Of a DNA stretch of 64,000 nt, positions 20,528 through 33,079 are shown piece after piece. The first letter of the stretch is position 1. The number at the start of each line of letters is the position of its first letter. The DNA is from Helicoverpa zea (Eukaryota > Arthropoda > Insecta > Lepidoptera > Noctuidae). The position numbers and the translations under genes were made by a program. The stretch is taken from contig NC_061474.1 of assembly GCF_022581195.2 (NCBI RefSeq), positions 5,642,001-5,706,000 on the forward strand, read 5' to 3'. Under the pieces are notes generated by a model. That model ran no database searches and was not told the DNA's origin. It saw only the letters and a program-made list of their open reading frames with translations.

Positions 20528-21690
20528 TGTATTTCGGTTTAAGTATCTGTTTTGATGGGCGGTTTTTTTGAAGGAATTTTGAAACTGTGATGGTTTCCTC
20601 ATAACGGTTTGCGGTTATTTATGAAAGTTGTTAAAAATCTCGATTACGTCTTGAACATATTTACGTACGCAATCCAAAAAATTGTTGACACAATTGAAAC
20701 AATTTTAACACGTGCAGTTTTATCTAAGATTCTGGAAACGATTATGATTCTTATTGGAATATCTTTGCAACGATAACAAAGAACCTGTAATATAAAGGTA
20801 GCTTACCAACTTTAGATAAGTTTATAAGTCAAGCTATTATTCCTACAGACCAAGTTTTGGTAAACCAAGCGTCGGTTTTGTGTTGCTGTCGTGCTAAGTA
20901 ATCAGGAAAAGCGTTAATTGGACCATAAATCACGGGTTAAGCCTTAAATAATCAAAGTGTTAACTTCGTACGAAAAGCCTTTTCGGCTTCGCACGAAGGC
21001 AGAGTTGTACCTGCAATCTGTTGTAAGTATTAAGTATTTGAAATACAACAGCTGAAATAATTACAATATGTAAGCATACCTATGTTTATCCAAAACTTAT
21101 AAATAGTTCCTTTTTTTTAAAACTTGCATTGTGCCAATATAATTTTCGATTCCTCAGAAAACAAAACACGATCTGTCGGTACTGAACTTTGGTATTAAAC
21201 ATTTTATCAGTCCTTTCAATCGACATAATCCATATATTATGTCATAGACAACTACTTAAAATAGCCATTCAATGAAACGCCTAGCCCTTTCACTAAACAA
21301 CGCCATTCAATATCGTTCCTACCTGTTTCCTATCTTTTCTATCTTTGCCAAGCTATAAAATGTCTTGCAGTAAACTACACTAAGCTATAGAAACCAATAT
21401 TACCCTTTTATAAGAACACTCGCCCCCATAAAATGGGAAAATCTGTTATAGCGGGGGAAAATTGAAAACAGTAAAATATTGACCATTTTATTTTGCAGCT
21501 GTTGATTTTAAAAGCTGAGAACAGCACTTTCTTTTGTTTTTTGACGAAGCTTATTCATCTGAATGGTAGGGTTTTCGTAGAAAATGAAGGCAATTAGTAA
21601 ATATATTAAATAAAGGTTGATTTATTATTTATTTTACTTATACAACAATTTATGTTAGAAAAACTTAATATTTAAAAGTTTTGTTTATTT
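20528..21690. other. AT-rich spacer, no gene seen
   Basis: No frame with protein-like features and no recognised repeat terminus. Confidence 0.5.
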
Positions 21691-21696
21691 TAAACT

Positions 21697-21798
21697 ATCA
21701 TCATCAGCATTTTTACGTCCCACTGCTGGGCACAGGCCTTGTCTCACACCGAGAAGGATTGAGCATTAATCACCACGTTTTCTCAGTGCGGGTTGGAA
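21697..21798 (-). mobile_element. SINE-A, 5'-truncated
   Basis: 'TTTTTACGTCCCACTGCTGG', 'GAAGGATTGAGCATTAATCA' and 'CAGTGCGGGTTGG' match the 3' half of SINE-A in reverse orientation (compare 29190-29280). Confidence 0.8.
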
Positions 21799-21799
21799 T

Positions 21800-24700
21800 T
21801 TATTAAATACATATTTTTCTAGTATTATTTAGTAAAGAAAATTCCTACTACTACTGAATACTTATTTCGAAACTAATTACAGCTGCAGTACTTAAAACAA
21901 TGAGTGCAGTTTTCAGTTCCTGTCACCGATGTTACTCTCATAATGAAAAATATGAAACATCTGACTATCACATAAAACTGACATGCTACACAGCACCATA
22001 AAATGTGAATTTTTTATATCTATCTATTGAAACTTACGATATGTTGTGTTTTGTGGGTTTGAGGGTAGTGCAGTCGTAAAGTGCAGGTTATATAAATATG
22101 GAGAGCTTTCTTGATATTGCTTGAAGACTTATTCTATGGTTTTGGGTTGAACAAATATTGATTCCAGCATTTTAGTTACTTCTGCTGAAAACCAGAGTTA
22201 TGGTAGAACGTGATTAAAAAGAAGTGATCCAAATATAATTGCTTGCATATTTTTATTAACGTGAAGATGTATTCTACATCTAAGGTAATGCAAGTATAGT
22301 ATTTTGGCTGCCCCATATCGCTTATGCAGACAAAGTGACAGGCAAAAGCTAGTTAGATATAAAATACTTCCGGTATTTTCAAAATTCATAAACTGTGAGT
22401 CAAGTTGCATTAAAATATTAGTATCTTATAATCTTAATTCAATTTTAATTATGCATAGCGTGATTTGCCAAAGGGTAGCGTTCCTGTTGACGAATTTGAC
22501 CAAATATTCATGTCACTTTAGCCACAAAAAGTGAAACGAATAAACAGTAGCATAAAGTTCAATTTGTAACAACAAACTATCACAAATATTGGTCCCAATG
22601 TAAAGTGGGACAACCAACATTGGGTACAAAACTTTAACACCTTAACTTAAGCTTTCCTCGCATTAAAGTTATAAGTAGAGATGTCACTTAAACTTCTTGC
22701 TTGAAGTCAGTGTCACAAAGAAGGACTTTGAGACAACGTGGGACCTCTAGAAGTTAGTTCTAAGTAAGAATATGATAATTCTTGACGCGGTATTCATATT
22801 AATGAGTAGTAGAACCAAATTGGTAGTGCTAGATTACAAATTGAGATGGAGTTTTGAATTGAGGCCTAACTGTGATTGAGCTCCTTGAAGTGAGCCTAAA
22901 TGTTACTGTAATAGTACTTATAATTATTTCAATGCTTTCCTAATATAATATCAAGTTTACTAATAAAAGTATCAAGTCTAATCTATTGTGAAGAGGTGAC
23001 AGCAAATCTTACGAGCCTCATCAGCTGAATCTGAATCAATTCAAAAGGCTTAGTTATTAATATTTCAACAACAATGATACATAATTATAACAAAAATAAT
23101 ACATAAATATGATATGAAGAGTTCGTGGCTAAGTCAAAGCCGCGTGGATCGATCGATTATCCTAAAATGTCAGAAAAACACAGTATGATAAAATAATAAA
23201 AAGTAATAAAGTACTAGTCGTAAAGATACATTTCTTCGAAGACGTAAGTAAATAAAACCGCCGGGCACACGAGTATAAGAGGTAACCTGTTGATTAAGTA
23301 GCAAAGTGATGGTGTCGTGTCTATACGGCGAGTTGAACGTAAATCTGATTATCGTGACACGTGTAAGCTGTCTTATATATATACTTCATATAGAATATGA
23401 AAAGTGAAGGAAGAGGTGTTATTTAATTGGCTTGTCAAAATTAATGATCTGTTAAATGTAATTTAATTACAATAATTTAGTCAAAATGAAATAGCTTTTT
23501 TTTTATTACCTCCTGTTCAGAAATTAAAATTATTGAAATGGTCTGTTGATCCTACAAAATCCTAATAAATGCGGATATTTGCATGTTCGTTACTATTTCA
23601 CAAAAAAAAACGACGGAGTTGATTTTGGAGAAACTTTTCGGTAAAACCTATTGCTTTTACAGGTATCGAAATAACATAATTGCCGGCAATTTTTATAAAA
23701 AGTAACATTTTCCACTGATTTATTATAACTACTTTTTAAAAATGATTTTTTAAAAATGAATTTTTAAAAACCGTAATGCATTTTCTTTATAATTGACGTT
23801 AAATTCACGCAATAACCCTCGTGACTAGAATAATAAACGTCAGAATATTACTATAAAAGCCATCAGAAGTGAAGGCACACACTTGGAATTTCAAGTAACT
23901 CGGTGTAGAAAGTACAGTTATGGGTATAAACCACGCATTCTAGTTTAAGCGACACAGCTGTGAATAATTTATGCGACGAGTGCCAACTTGCTTAGTGGTT
24001 CACGTAATTAACAGGTGGCTTGAACTGGTTTTAATTTGATTGCTTAATTTTAGGTAAGGGTTGATGTGTCAAAAATATTTTTCTTAGTATGTATTTTGAA
24101 TATATTTTCTTAGTATACGTATTCTCATGTGAAGATTGACTCCAAATTGGATCGTTCCTAGATTGATCTCAAAAGCAAAGTTTGCAATGACTCAGGTGGC
24201 AGAAAAAATACTGAAGTTATTATTAGATTTTTGTTTTCAATTTCTGTTCTTAGAAATTCGAATAAAAGTTTGAAACCTTGTTGTTGGTTTTTTGTGGGTT
24301 AAGTAAATGCGTTGAGATTTTGACATACTATAAAATTTCAAGACTAAATCCTTTTCGCGTCTAATCCTAACTTTTCCAATTAAAAATCATATTTAATACC
24401 TACATCACTATATTTAAAGCTGAAACTACACAATCACAATTTAATTCTTAATATCTCCGATCAAAATAGGTAGACTTAACCAAACAAGTTGATTCGATAA
24501 GCCGGGACGCTCGTTAAGGAATTCGAATATTAAATATTTGAACTGAGCTCGCCTTGTCACCAAACAGGAGTTTTAATCCAATAACCGCTTTCTGTTTCAC
24601 TTTTGCTTTGGGAATTACGTTCGTGTGGGGTTAGTGAAGGTTCTAGAAGTATTTTAGTTTAAGTAAAAGAAAATAGAAGCTGATGACTTATCAATCGTAA

Positions 24701-25747
24701 ATGAAATGAAACATTTCTTCTTAATTGGTGCAATTTCCATGCCTTATGTCTGTGATTATTCTTTTACGTCCTAGTTCACCGACAACGTCCATTTTTCTTA
24801 AAACAATTGTTTATGATGAGACTTGTACGTGATCATTAAAACTGAATAATTGTTTTTAGATAACTGTCGCTTATGTTGTCAGCTAATTGTGGCCTAACCT
24901 AATTGTGTAGTGTAAATTGACACCTACCTAATTTTGTACCTAACGCGATTAATTTCCAAGGCTGGTTTTGACAATAAGAATGTTTCATGAAAATAGAAAG
25001 TACATAATGTCGTTTATCCGACCTTAATTTACATAAACCATTGTTAGTGATTTTGGCTAAGGCTTGAATATTATGGGTTATGTCAATTTAGATTTTGAAT
25101 AAATAAAAAGCGACAAAATATATAGGTACTCTAAGGGAAAAAAAATAGGGAACACAACAGTTTCTGCTAACAAAGTAATCTTGGAGATCTAATTCTATTA
25201 CGATTAGGTTAGCAGCCAGTCGCTTAAGTGGCGCTTACATTATCCTGTTAATACGGTTTTTCCTATTATTTGCGTATGTACGTATAAGTGGACAATCAGC
25301 TTTTATTGTTATTGTGATAGTAGTGAGCAGTTTCTTAGGATTTTGTGTAGATAAGTCGCTTATTAGATTTTGGATAAAAGTTATCAAATGTGGGATTATT
25401 AATGTTTGTTTTGGGTATCATTATTTATCACCTCTCGAGCCTTTTCCCAACTTTGTTGTGTATTATTGTTGTATTGTGAAATTAATAAAACGAATTCTGC
25501 TGACTACTTCTCTCCCTGTTTTTTTTTGCAACAAAGTATAAAACATCTTTTTTCAAAAACATACAGAATTAGAAATATATTAATATTTCTAACACAGTTT
25601 TCCAACAATATAATTCGTTAAAAGCTTTCAACGTGAGAACTGATTTTAATTAGCTTCACAAATCCGATTTACACCATTCACTTTTATGATTAAATTATTT
25701 CTGAAAATGTACTTGAATAGTAGCAAAATCTACGATAGAATTTAGAG
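21800..25747. other. Long AT-rich spacer
   Basis: About 4 kb without a recognisable gene or repeat end. 'CTCGAGCCTTTTCCCAACTT' at about 25435-25454 is a short remnant of an RTE-B tail. The frames at 22198-22534 and 25314-25621 have no motif. Confidence 0.5.
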
Positions 25748-25940
25748 TACACTGCAAACTTTTAGCCGATCGTTTTATAGCCAATATTCTGTTTCGTGCC
25801 CATAAATCAGTATGAAGATGAATGGTAGTACGCACATTGCGAAGATCAGATATTTAGTCGGTATGAGACCGACAGAAAACTTTGATTAGAAAGACTCCAT
25901 TGGTCAACTGTCGTCCTACTGTTTAGTTCGCGGTCTGTAC
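25748..25940 (+). mobile_element. MITE family 1, full-length copy
   Basis: The left end TACACTGCAAACTTTTAGCC and the right end GTCCTACTGTTTAGTTCGCG..GTCTGTAC are inverted relatives. The interior holds 'TCAGTATGAAGATGAATGGT' and 'GATCAGATATTTAGTCGGTA'. At about 193 bp it is the most complete copy in the window. Confidence 0.8.
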
Positions 25941-27103
25941 TCAAAGTGGCTGACCTTGAGATGTATTTTCAGTTTAGATTCAGCCGCTGGGCTTCTATTG
26001 ATTTTTTCAATAATAGATTTGGGCGAAAGGCTGTCCAGTAGATTGGCAGCCCAACGGTTTCAGATTTAAAAATAAATACCAATGTAAACATTTTGTAAAA
26101 TCAGTGCATATTGAAAGGGATATGTAAAGCTGAACAGTAATTATAAATTAGTATCACATTCTTTTTATTATTCTTTTTACAATGGAACATAAAATGATTT
26201 GTTTCAATGAGGTGTTGAAAATATAAGTACATAGGCCTTAAAATATTCAATTCTTCAAGCAAAATAAAACCGTATTTTATCTAAAAATCGTATGAAAATA
26301 ACTTAACTTGTAATTTCCAGAATTTTCTTACGAACGAGAAATAATATCACTGTCTACCTACAGTTAAACTTGCTCTCAGCGCAGCGAGACGAGTGACGTC
26401 AATGACTAGTGATGTGCATGAAGTCAAATTTTGTTATCGATGTTATAATGTTACTTTAATAATTTAATTTTATATTGTTATGTGAAACATATTTTAAAAT
26501 TTAGTTCATAATTTTAATTGAATAGACCGCTATTAGATACAAAATAGTCAAAATATACCTACATATAGGTACTTAAAGTTTTTTCTTTACATTAGAAACC
26601 TATCAGACAGTATAAAAACCACCCTAATGTACACTACTCAAGACCCTAATACAAAAAACTTCACATTTTTTTCTTCAAACACATTATTTTCACATCAACT
26701 GCTGGACAGTACCTACTCGTATAAAAATAGCCATTATAGTCGCATCACTAGAAGAGGCTAAAGCAACCTGTAGCTAGGCGATAAGTGATACAATCCATCT
26801 TTGTATAACATTAGGTTTTGTCATGGACAGTTTGTGGCCAGTTACATTTTTGTTTTCTTCGTCGTAGGGCTTTTGTAATGGCCAGCTACATACTATTTTT
26901 GATTTCTTGACCAGACATAAGGCGTCATATACTGTGTTTTTTTTTCATTTAGGTACATGTTAATATCACTACATGCAGATAATGAATAAGGTTTTGTCTT
27001 ATAGATTTTCTAGCCAGTTATATAAAAATAATGTTGTTTTTAGAACAGAAATATATGTGTTTGCACAGAAGAAAACACGAACGATGTCGGTAATAAAATC
27101 TAT
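25941..27103. other. AT-rich spacer, no gene seen
   Basis: No recognisable gene or repeat end. 'GCGAGACGAGTGACGTCAAT' near 26384 is a local GC-richer spot only. Confidence 0.5.
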
Positions 27104-27117
27104 AATTGTTCCAACAT

Positions 27118-27371
27118 CATCATCCTCCGAGCCTTTTCCCAACTATGTTGGGGTTGGCTTCCAGTCTAACAGGATTCAGCTGAGTACCTACCAGTGCTTT
27201 ACAAGAAGCGACTGCCTATCTGACCTCCTCAACTCAGTTACCCGGGCAACCCGATACCCCTTGGTTAGACTGGTGTCAGACTGACTGGCTTCTGACTACC
27301 CGTTACGACTGTCAAGGATGTTAAATGACAGCCGGGACCTACAGTTTATCGTGCCATCCGAAACACAATAA
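27118..27371 (-). mobile_element. RTE-B tail, longest copy
   Basis: Flanked by 14-bp duplications AATTGTTCCAACAT (27104-27117) and AATTGTGCCAACAT (27372-27385), one mismatch. It begins at (CAT)n and 'CCTCCGAGCCTTTTCCCAAC', and extends through 'AAGAAGCGACTGCCTATCTG', 'GACAGCCGGGACCTACAGTT' and 'ATCGTGCCATCCGAAACACA'. Sense is the minus strand with a (GAT)n tail. The 103-codon frame over it is not a gene. Confidence 0.85.
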
Positions 27372-27385
27372 AATTGTGCCAACAT

Positions 27386-28140
27386 AATAAGAAAAAAATA
27401 AAAACTTTTCTTCCTTCAAAACCAGTATTAAACCCAAAAAACTCTAATGTAATTCATATTTTATTTCCTACAAATCTGTAGGAATCGTCTTAAACTTAAT
27501 CTTCGAAGCTTAGTAAAGAATTCCCTAGTTATTATTTATTCATAAATATAATAAAACTGTAGTAGCGAAAAACGTACACCTCTGTAGGGCTGCCAAAAAT
27601 ACTTCTGCTCATTAAAATGTATGGAAATTTAAAAGAAAAGTTTAGCTTTTTGTTCTTGTTTTGGATAAGTTCTGACCTACATAAGTTGTGGTATGTTTTA
27701 AGCTTCAAGAAACCGAAAGAAATATCGCTTATGTAGGCTATTATAGAGCCTTATTTATGCTATCGTACATGAGATTATTATCTCAGACTAAACACTGTCT
27801 TAAACGGTAGACTGTTTTTTCACTCTTTACTTAAGTTATAAATACTTCAAAACATCACTTTCCGTTAAAAAAAAATACTTTGGGAAACTATATTTCACAC
27901 CTTCCCCTAAAATCTACTCAATGACACAAATACGTCATCCATCTCCATCTTCTAACACAATCAAAACCGCACCTAAACCCATATAATCCTACACACACAC
28001 ACAAACAAACAAACACACACACACAGAAAACACATCACTCTAACGTCACTCCAAACATCGTATTGACAGCCCTAGGAACCGCGTTAAACACCGCTCTACG
28101 TGCCTCGCGACCGCTACTACCAGCCAATTAAACCGGGATT
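27386..28140. other. Spacer with CA-rich microsatellite
   Basis: An imperfect (CA)n/(CAAA)n run lies at about 27991-28025. From about 28060 the sequence becomes less AT-rich (GCTCTACGTGCCTCGCGACC). No gene seen. Confidence 0.6.
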
Positions 28141-28148
28141 ACCTGCGG

Positions 28149-28162
28149 GTTACCATGGCAAC
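28149..28162. promoter_or_regulatory. Perfect palindromic X-box (RFX-type site)
   Basis: GTTACCATGGCAAC matches the bipartite RFX consensus (GTTNCCATGGNAAC) exactly. It sits in a GC-richer patch with CCAAT (AGCCAATTAAACCGGG) just upstream. In animals RFX proteins bind such sites near ciliary genes. No adjacent coding exon is visible, so function is inference. Confidence 0.5.
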
Positions 28163-28787
28163 GGAGTAATAGATTTCAACTAAACCCCAGCTGGAATTTT
28201 CAGAGCGAGCCTTGTTAAATTGCAATTAAAGTTCGTCAGTTCTTGTTTGAGTCTGACAACGTCAGGGCGTTGCAGGTGCATGCTAAAGGAAATTGGAAAG
28301 AATTACACTGTTTCAGATGTCAGAATGGATTGCGGTTTTGTTCGTTCAACCGCTTTAATGGAAGTTGCCTATTGGCAGTTTTGAAATTCAGATTTTGAAT
28401 TTTTGAGAACGGAATTTGCTTTAGTAACAAAAAGTATTAATATCACATTGTTGTATAGTATTGTAAATGAAAAAAATACTGGTGACAAAACAGTATTCCC
28501 AATACTGCCTAAAGCGAACACACATTCCATATATGAAAAGTTTAAAATTAGAACTAGTGCCAACAAAATAAAACGAAAAGGACACAATAATCCCCTCGAA
28601 GCTAAAAGCATGAACAACGTACTAGGAGAAAAAAGGAATTGAAAAAAAGTCTACTATACTGTACGTAGTACATACACTCGTTGAATTACTTTTTGTCATA
28701 TTTATAATGCTTTTTCCACATTCTAAAAGTTGCTTATTGTTTGTATACATAGGTACTTTTGGCACTACAGTTATATTTATATAGTAA

Positions 28788-28975
28788 ACTAGCTTCCGCC
28801 AGCGGCTTCGCCCGCGTGGTGTGTTGATAAAAAGTAGCCCATGTGTTAATCCAGGGTATCACCTATCTACATACAAAATTTCAACCAAATCGGTACAGCC
28901 GTTTTTGCGTGAAAGAATAACAAACATACATCCATACATACAAACTTTCACATTTATAATATAAGTAGGAAGTAG
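28788..28975 (+). mobile_element. Lepidopteran common repeat (GCTTCGCCCGCGTGG type)
   Basis: 'ACTAGCTTCCGCCAGCGGCT', 'TCGCCCGCGTGGTGTG', 'ATTTCAACCAAATCGGTACA' and 'CATTTATAATATAAGTAGG' follow in the order seen in a very abundant lepidopteran short repeat, sometimes linked to Helitron-like elements. Related pieces lie at 36880 and 58855. The superfamily is not provable here. Confidence 0.65.
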
Positions 28976-29178
28976 GATATAAGTAGGATTTATACAATGA
29001 CAGATCAGAAGGGGTAGACAAATATTAAAAACACATAATTCATAGACATACAAATGAAAACATGAAAGAATTGTAAAACTAAAAAGGCATGGCTATATTT
29101 TATGGCTATTTATAAGTCTACATAGTAAGTATGTAGTAGGAAATATTTCTTAACTGAGCAAATCATTTACTTTATTTA

Positions 29179-29469
29179 CTGTTACAGCCTTTTTATCGTC
29201 CCACTGCTGGGCACAGGCCTCCTCTTACACGGAGAAGGATTGAGCATTAATCACCACGCTTGCTCAATGCGGGTTGGTGATTTCAGACTATAGTCCAGGT
29301 TTCCTCAAGATGTTTTCCTTCACCTTTTTATCAGCCATTGGTGTCTAAGATATACTTAGAAAGTACATACAAACTTAGAAAAGATGCATTGGTACTTGCC
29401 TGACCTGGAATCGAACCCACACCCTCACACTCGAGAGGTTGGTTCTTTACCCACTAGGCCACCACGACT
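29179..29469 (-). mobile_element. Full-length SINE-A
   Basis: Flanked by perfect 13-bp duplications TTTACTTTATTTA (29166-29178 and 29470-29482). In sense it runs from GTCGTGGTGGCCTAGTGGGT, with the B-box GGGTTCGATTCC, through the body to 'AAAAAGGCTGTAACAG'. It is close to the copy at 9777 along its whole length. Confidence 0.9.
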
Positions 29470-29482
29470 TTTACTTTATTTA

Positions 29483-31006
29483 AAAGACTTGAAAGAATAA
29501 GTACTTAATCAGATATTTCCATAAAATATATTTTCAGAAAATTTTACCACATTTTCAACGTCACATCACTCGAACAATAATGAATCCTCTTCAATAGATT
29601 TCCATATTATAATGGTTCTCGTAAAGCCGCATGAATTGGACCAATATTCGCATATCAAAAATATGCAACGTGCCCAAAATTAATGATTCAGTTCTGGATC
29701 GCCAACGCGGTTGAAACTGCGGTTTGTATTGTCAAATAATATGAGGTAGCGAAATGAGCTTTCAAATTATATTATTGTGTTGACAGTAGCATTTATGAGA
29801 GGTAATTATTTTCTGATTATTGTTATAAAATTATAAAATTATCGGCGAGAATTTTTCCCATCTTTTTTCCTCTCCTGTTCCCTATGTAATGCAAAAGTTG
29901 TCTTTTAGTTTCATTCTGTCTATTCTTGTTGAAGGAAAGAGGGGCAGGGGTCATCCGAGGTATAGTTATAGCAAATAAAAGAGAAGGTGTAGGTTGTGAG
30001 TTGTGACGTAAAAGGAAGTTCATTTATTGACACTCCATAGGCGTACATGGACGAAGCTGCAAGAAGTAAGGTCTTAAATTAAAGAAGAAAAAGAAGTTAT
30101 AACTTTGATTAAATAAATGTAGCTCTGGCTGTTTCCCTTTTTCTGACGTTAGCCTATTTTTCCCCGGCGTTAAAATAATATAATCTAATCACCACCTACA
30201 TATATTTTTCATTCGAACCTTTCCACCATTCTTTTCACACTTTCCAACTTTAACATTTGTTTCTTTCCCCTTTGATTCTTGACCGAAGTTTTTATCGTAC
30301 CCGTATTCCGGTGGGTAAGGCGTTAAAGGGATCCCATGGGATTTTGCTCGGTAGCAGCCTTGAGTCCAGAGCCTAGTTAATGGGAAGGTTCGCCCACTAT
30401 CATATGAAATTGGCTTAACGTTGGTGTTAGCTACGTTATACTTATGCCAACCTGTAGATTAGATCGTTGTATGCCGGAGCGCAGATACACGCGAGACACA
30501 ATTGATTTTCTATTGTTTTATAATTCGAGAGATACGAGCAGTTAAGGAATTTTGTTAACCCGAACAATGTTTTATGAATTACCTAGCTTCACACATGAAT
30601 AAATTATATACTTCACCATTTCTGGGAATCTAGTGTTTTCGTGAAAACCGTATAAAAAAAATCGTCAATGACTTCAGTTGTTTATAGAGAATAGGCAACC
30701 GTTCTTAACAAAACATTTTGTTTTAAAGTAGGTAATAATATAGGTTGAACTACTTTCTATAACTACAATACCTGCCTCCATTCACATTAGTACGCTCCGA
30801 GAACTATGTATATCGAACTTCTAAGAAACGTATGACCCATTTCACTTCAAGGAAATCTGATGACACAATTATCCATAAGCTGATTATAACGATACCCTTA
30901 TTCATCCTTATAGGCGTCACCACCAGATCCGAAATCTGTAGAGGTACAAATACCTTACTATAACAACATACTATTGACAAGTTTAGAATAAACCCATTCG
31001 AGGGAT
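29483..31006. other. Spacer with one repeat fragment
   Basis: A 67-bp segment at about 30478-30545 ('GCGCAGATACACGCGAGACA', 'GATTTTCTATTGTTTTATAA') is the complement of 7985-8045. The rest is AT-rich without a recognisable gene. The 97-codon frame at 30804-31097 runs into the MITE. Confidence 0.5.
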
Positions 31007-31297
31007 CCATGGAGAACAATATGACTAGCGGAGGTGCCATAACGGAAAATCGCCTAAGAAAGTAGCGCGCCAAAATACAGATGAGCAGAAACAGCACTGA
31101 TTTCGCCCTTATGCTCCTTCTTTTAACCTGACCATTTTTTGTAATATACTAAAAATCGTTGATAGATGTGTCAAAAATGTGTCAATAGTTCACTCGTAAC
31201 TGATCGTTTTGGTCATGCCCACCGTATGACTTTGATCTAGAAGAAGGAACCTGACCTACCTGTATTATGGCATCTCCGCTCTTTCCTTACTCCGTGG
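31007..31297 (+). mobile_element. MITE family 2, copy 3
   Basis: Left CCATGGAGAACAATATGACT with AGCGGAGGTGCCATAACGG; right TTATGGCATCTCCGCTCTTT..CTCCGTGG. 291 bp, the best preserved copy. It contains 'AGCGCGCCAAAATA' and 'GAAGAAGGAACCTGACCTAC'. Confidence 0.75.
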
Positions 31298-32885
31298 TGG
31301 GATCGAAGGTTCGAGAAATCCGGGATTGTCATTGTGTTTGCGAGGTATAAGTCGCTCACCTGTCGCGACCTATGAACGGTTTTACCCTTTGTCTGTTATT
31401 TAGGGTAATTTGGGTTTGTGATAAATCTTGTTGTGAATTTTAGAGTAATATTTAGATATATTTAATTTTATCGAGGTTATAAAATCGTAGGATTTAAAAA
31501 TAATATTTAGTGTTGTCTATCAACCCTGGTAAAATTTTGTTTTTTAATTCAATTCAATCAATTTTCTTTTTCCAGGTACACACCAGTCAATTACTTTCAA
31601 CGATGCTCTTTCAGGTAATCAAATGACAATACAAATAGATTGAGTAGTTTGAATGTTTTTTTCTCGTTAATTACGGACTGTAAAAGATCGGACGTTCAGT
31701 TAGCAATTAACCGAAACGACCGATAGAAAGGTGAACCTCTGAGACTTCTAGACATAAATACAACATTACTTCTTTATTTAAAAAAAAGACAAAAGATAAA
31801 AAACTCCTTACGAAAACAGTTTCAAATTCTGCCGAAGAAATTATTGACAAATTACATTTATTTTCCCAATTCAAAATTCGAATCTGATATATTTCAAAAA
31901 TCGAATACAGGTTGCCAGCTCGACACAGATATTCCATTTTTAACATATAGATTAGAGCCATTCAGACGACATATCGAGTATCGACGCAGTTATAACGCAG
32001 CGGTGAGTTCTGATGCGATGAGCGTCTGCGAATATCGACGGAGATGCTCGTGTGAATAGACTCTTATTGGCATTATATATTATATATATGACATTGTTAG
32101 ATGCTTTGATAGGAATAAGAAAATTGTGTTATTAAAAATGTGGAGAAAAGATGTGACGGAAAGTTGTTTGAATTATGTTTTCTAAAAAAATATGTACTTA
32201 CGATATACTATACGATATACTATATACGGATGTATCGATAAATATATATATTAATATCGATGATAATATTTCACGCTTAAACTAAAAGTACTTTGGAATA
32301 TGTTCAGCTGTTTTTTGTATTGAAAGCAAAACAAAATACATAACACAACGTTTTCTCCTAAATATTTTAAAATGGACCAACCATAGTAAAAAGTTTCTAA
32401 AACTGCAGTATAAAGTAAAAAAAAAATAGCTCAAACAAAAGCAAATATTCTTTTTTCAATAAGAAATAAAAATCTAAAACCAACCACTTCCCCAGTACTT
32501 AGTAAATCGTAAAGCCGCCATTAAAGGAAGCTACTGCAATAAATCCCGATAGTTGGAGGAAAACCTCCCGGCTTTAAAACGTACGGAATTTACTAGCCGT
32601 AATTGCTAGAACACATAGATTTAGCACTTGATTTGAATTTATGATGGCTTTTAGCATTACAAATAGTAAGTACACACGGGAACTGCGGTTTGCACGTTCT
32701 TTTTGCGGCGTTTTAATGGGTCTTGAATTGTAGGAAGTTAGTAGGTGAAATGATGTTTGTTTACTTGTGTGTGATGGTTTATGATGAAATTAGAGACAAT
32801 TTTAAAGATTGATGAAGGTATGAGAGATATTAGATAAAGCTACTTCAAACCATAATGGTTTCAAATACTTAAATCATTCCGTCGC
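31298..32885. other. AT-rich spacer
   Basis: No gene recognised. 'AACTGCGGTTTGCACG' at about 32681-32696 repeats a word also found at about 29708 and, complemented, near 59228. Confidence 0.5.
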
Positions 32886-32889
32886 GAAC

Positions 32890-32990
32890 TCAAAGAGATC
32901 AAGCTCAGGTTCGTGCTTTCCAATGCAAGGGTATATCAGATACCAACTTCCAGATTCCGGGCTGCTTTATGAAAGTGCTTTAAAACTATA
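32890..32990 (-). mobile_element. SINE-B fragment, degenerate
   Basis: 'TCGTGCTTTCCAATGCAAGG', 'CAACTTCCAGATTCCGGGCT' and 'GCTTTATGAAAGTGCTT' match the middle of SINE-B in reverse (compare 61170-61235). Confidence 0.6.
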
Positions 32991-33005
32991 AAGCTATACT
33001 TCAGC

Positions 33006-33071
33006 CAGTTGTGCACTGTGTCTCGTGTTCCCAGTTGTACCCAATCGAACACGAGACACAGTGCACAACTG
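33006..33071. repeat. Perfect 25-bp inverted repeat with 16-nt loop
   Basis: Arm 33006-33030 (CAGTTGTGCACTGTG..GTGTTC) and arm 33047-33071 are exact complements; the loop is 33031-33046. It lies just beyond a SINE-B fragment. Transcribed, it would form a strong hairpin. Confidence 0.9.
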
Positions 33072-33079
33072 TGCTATAG

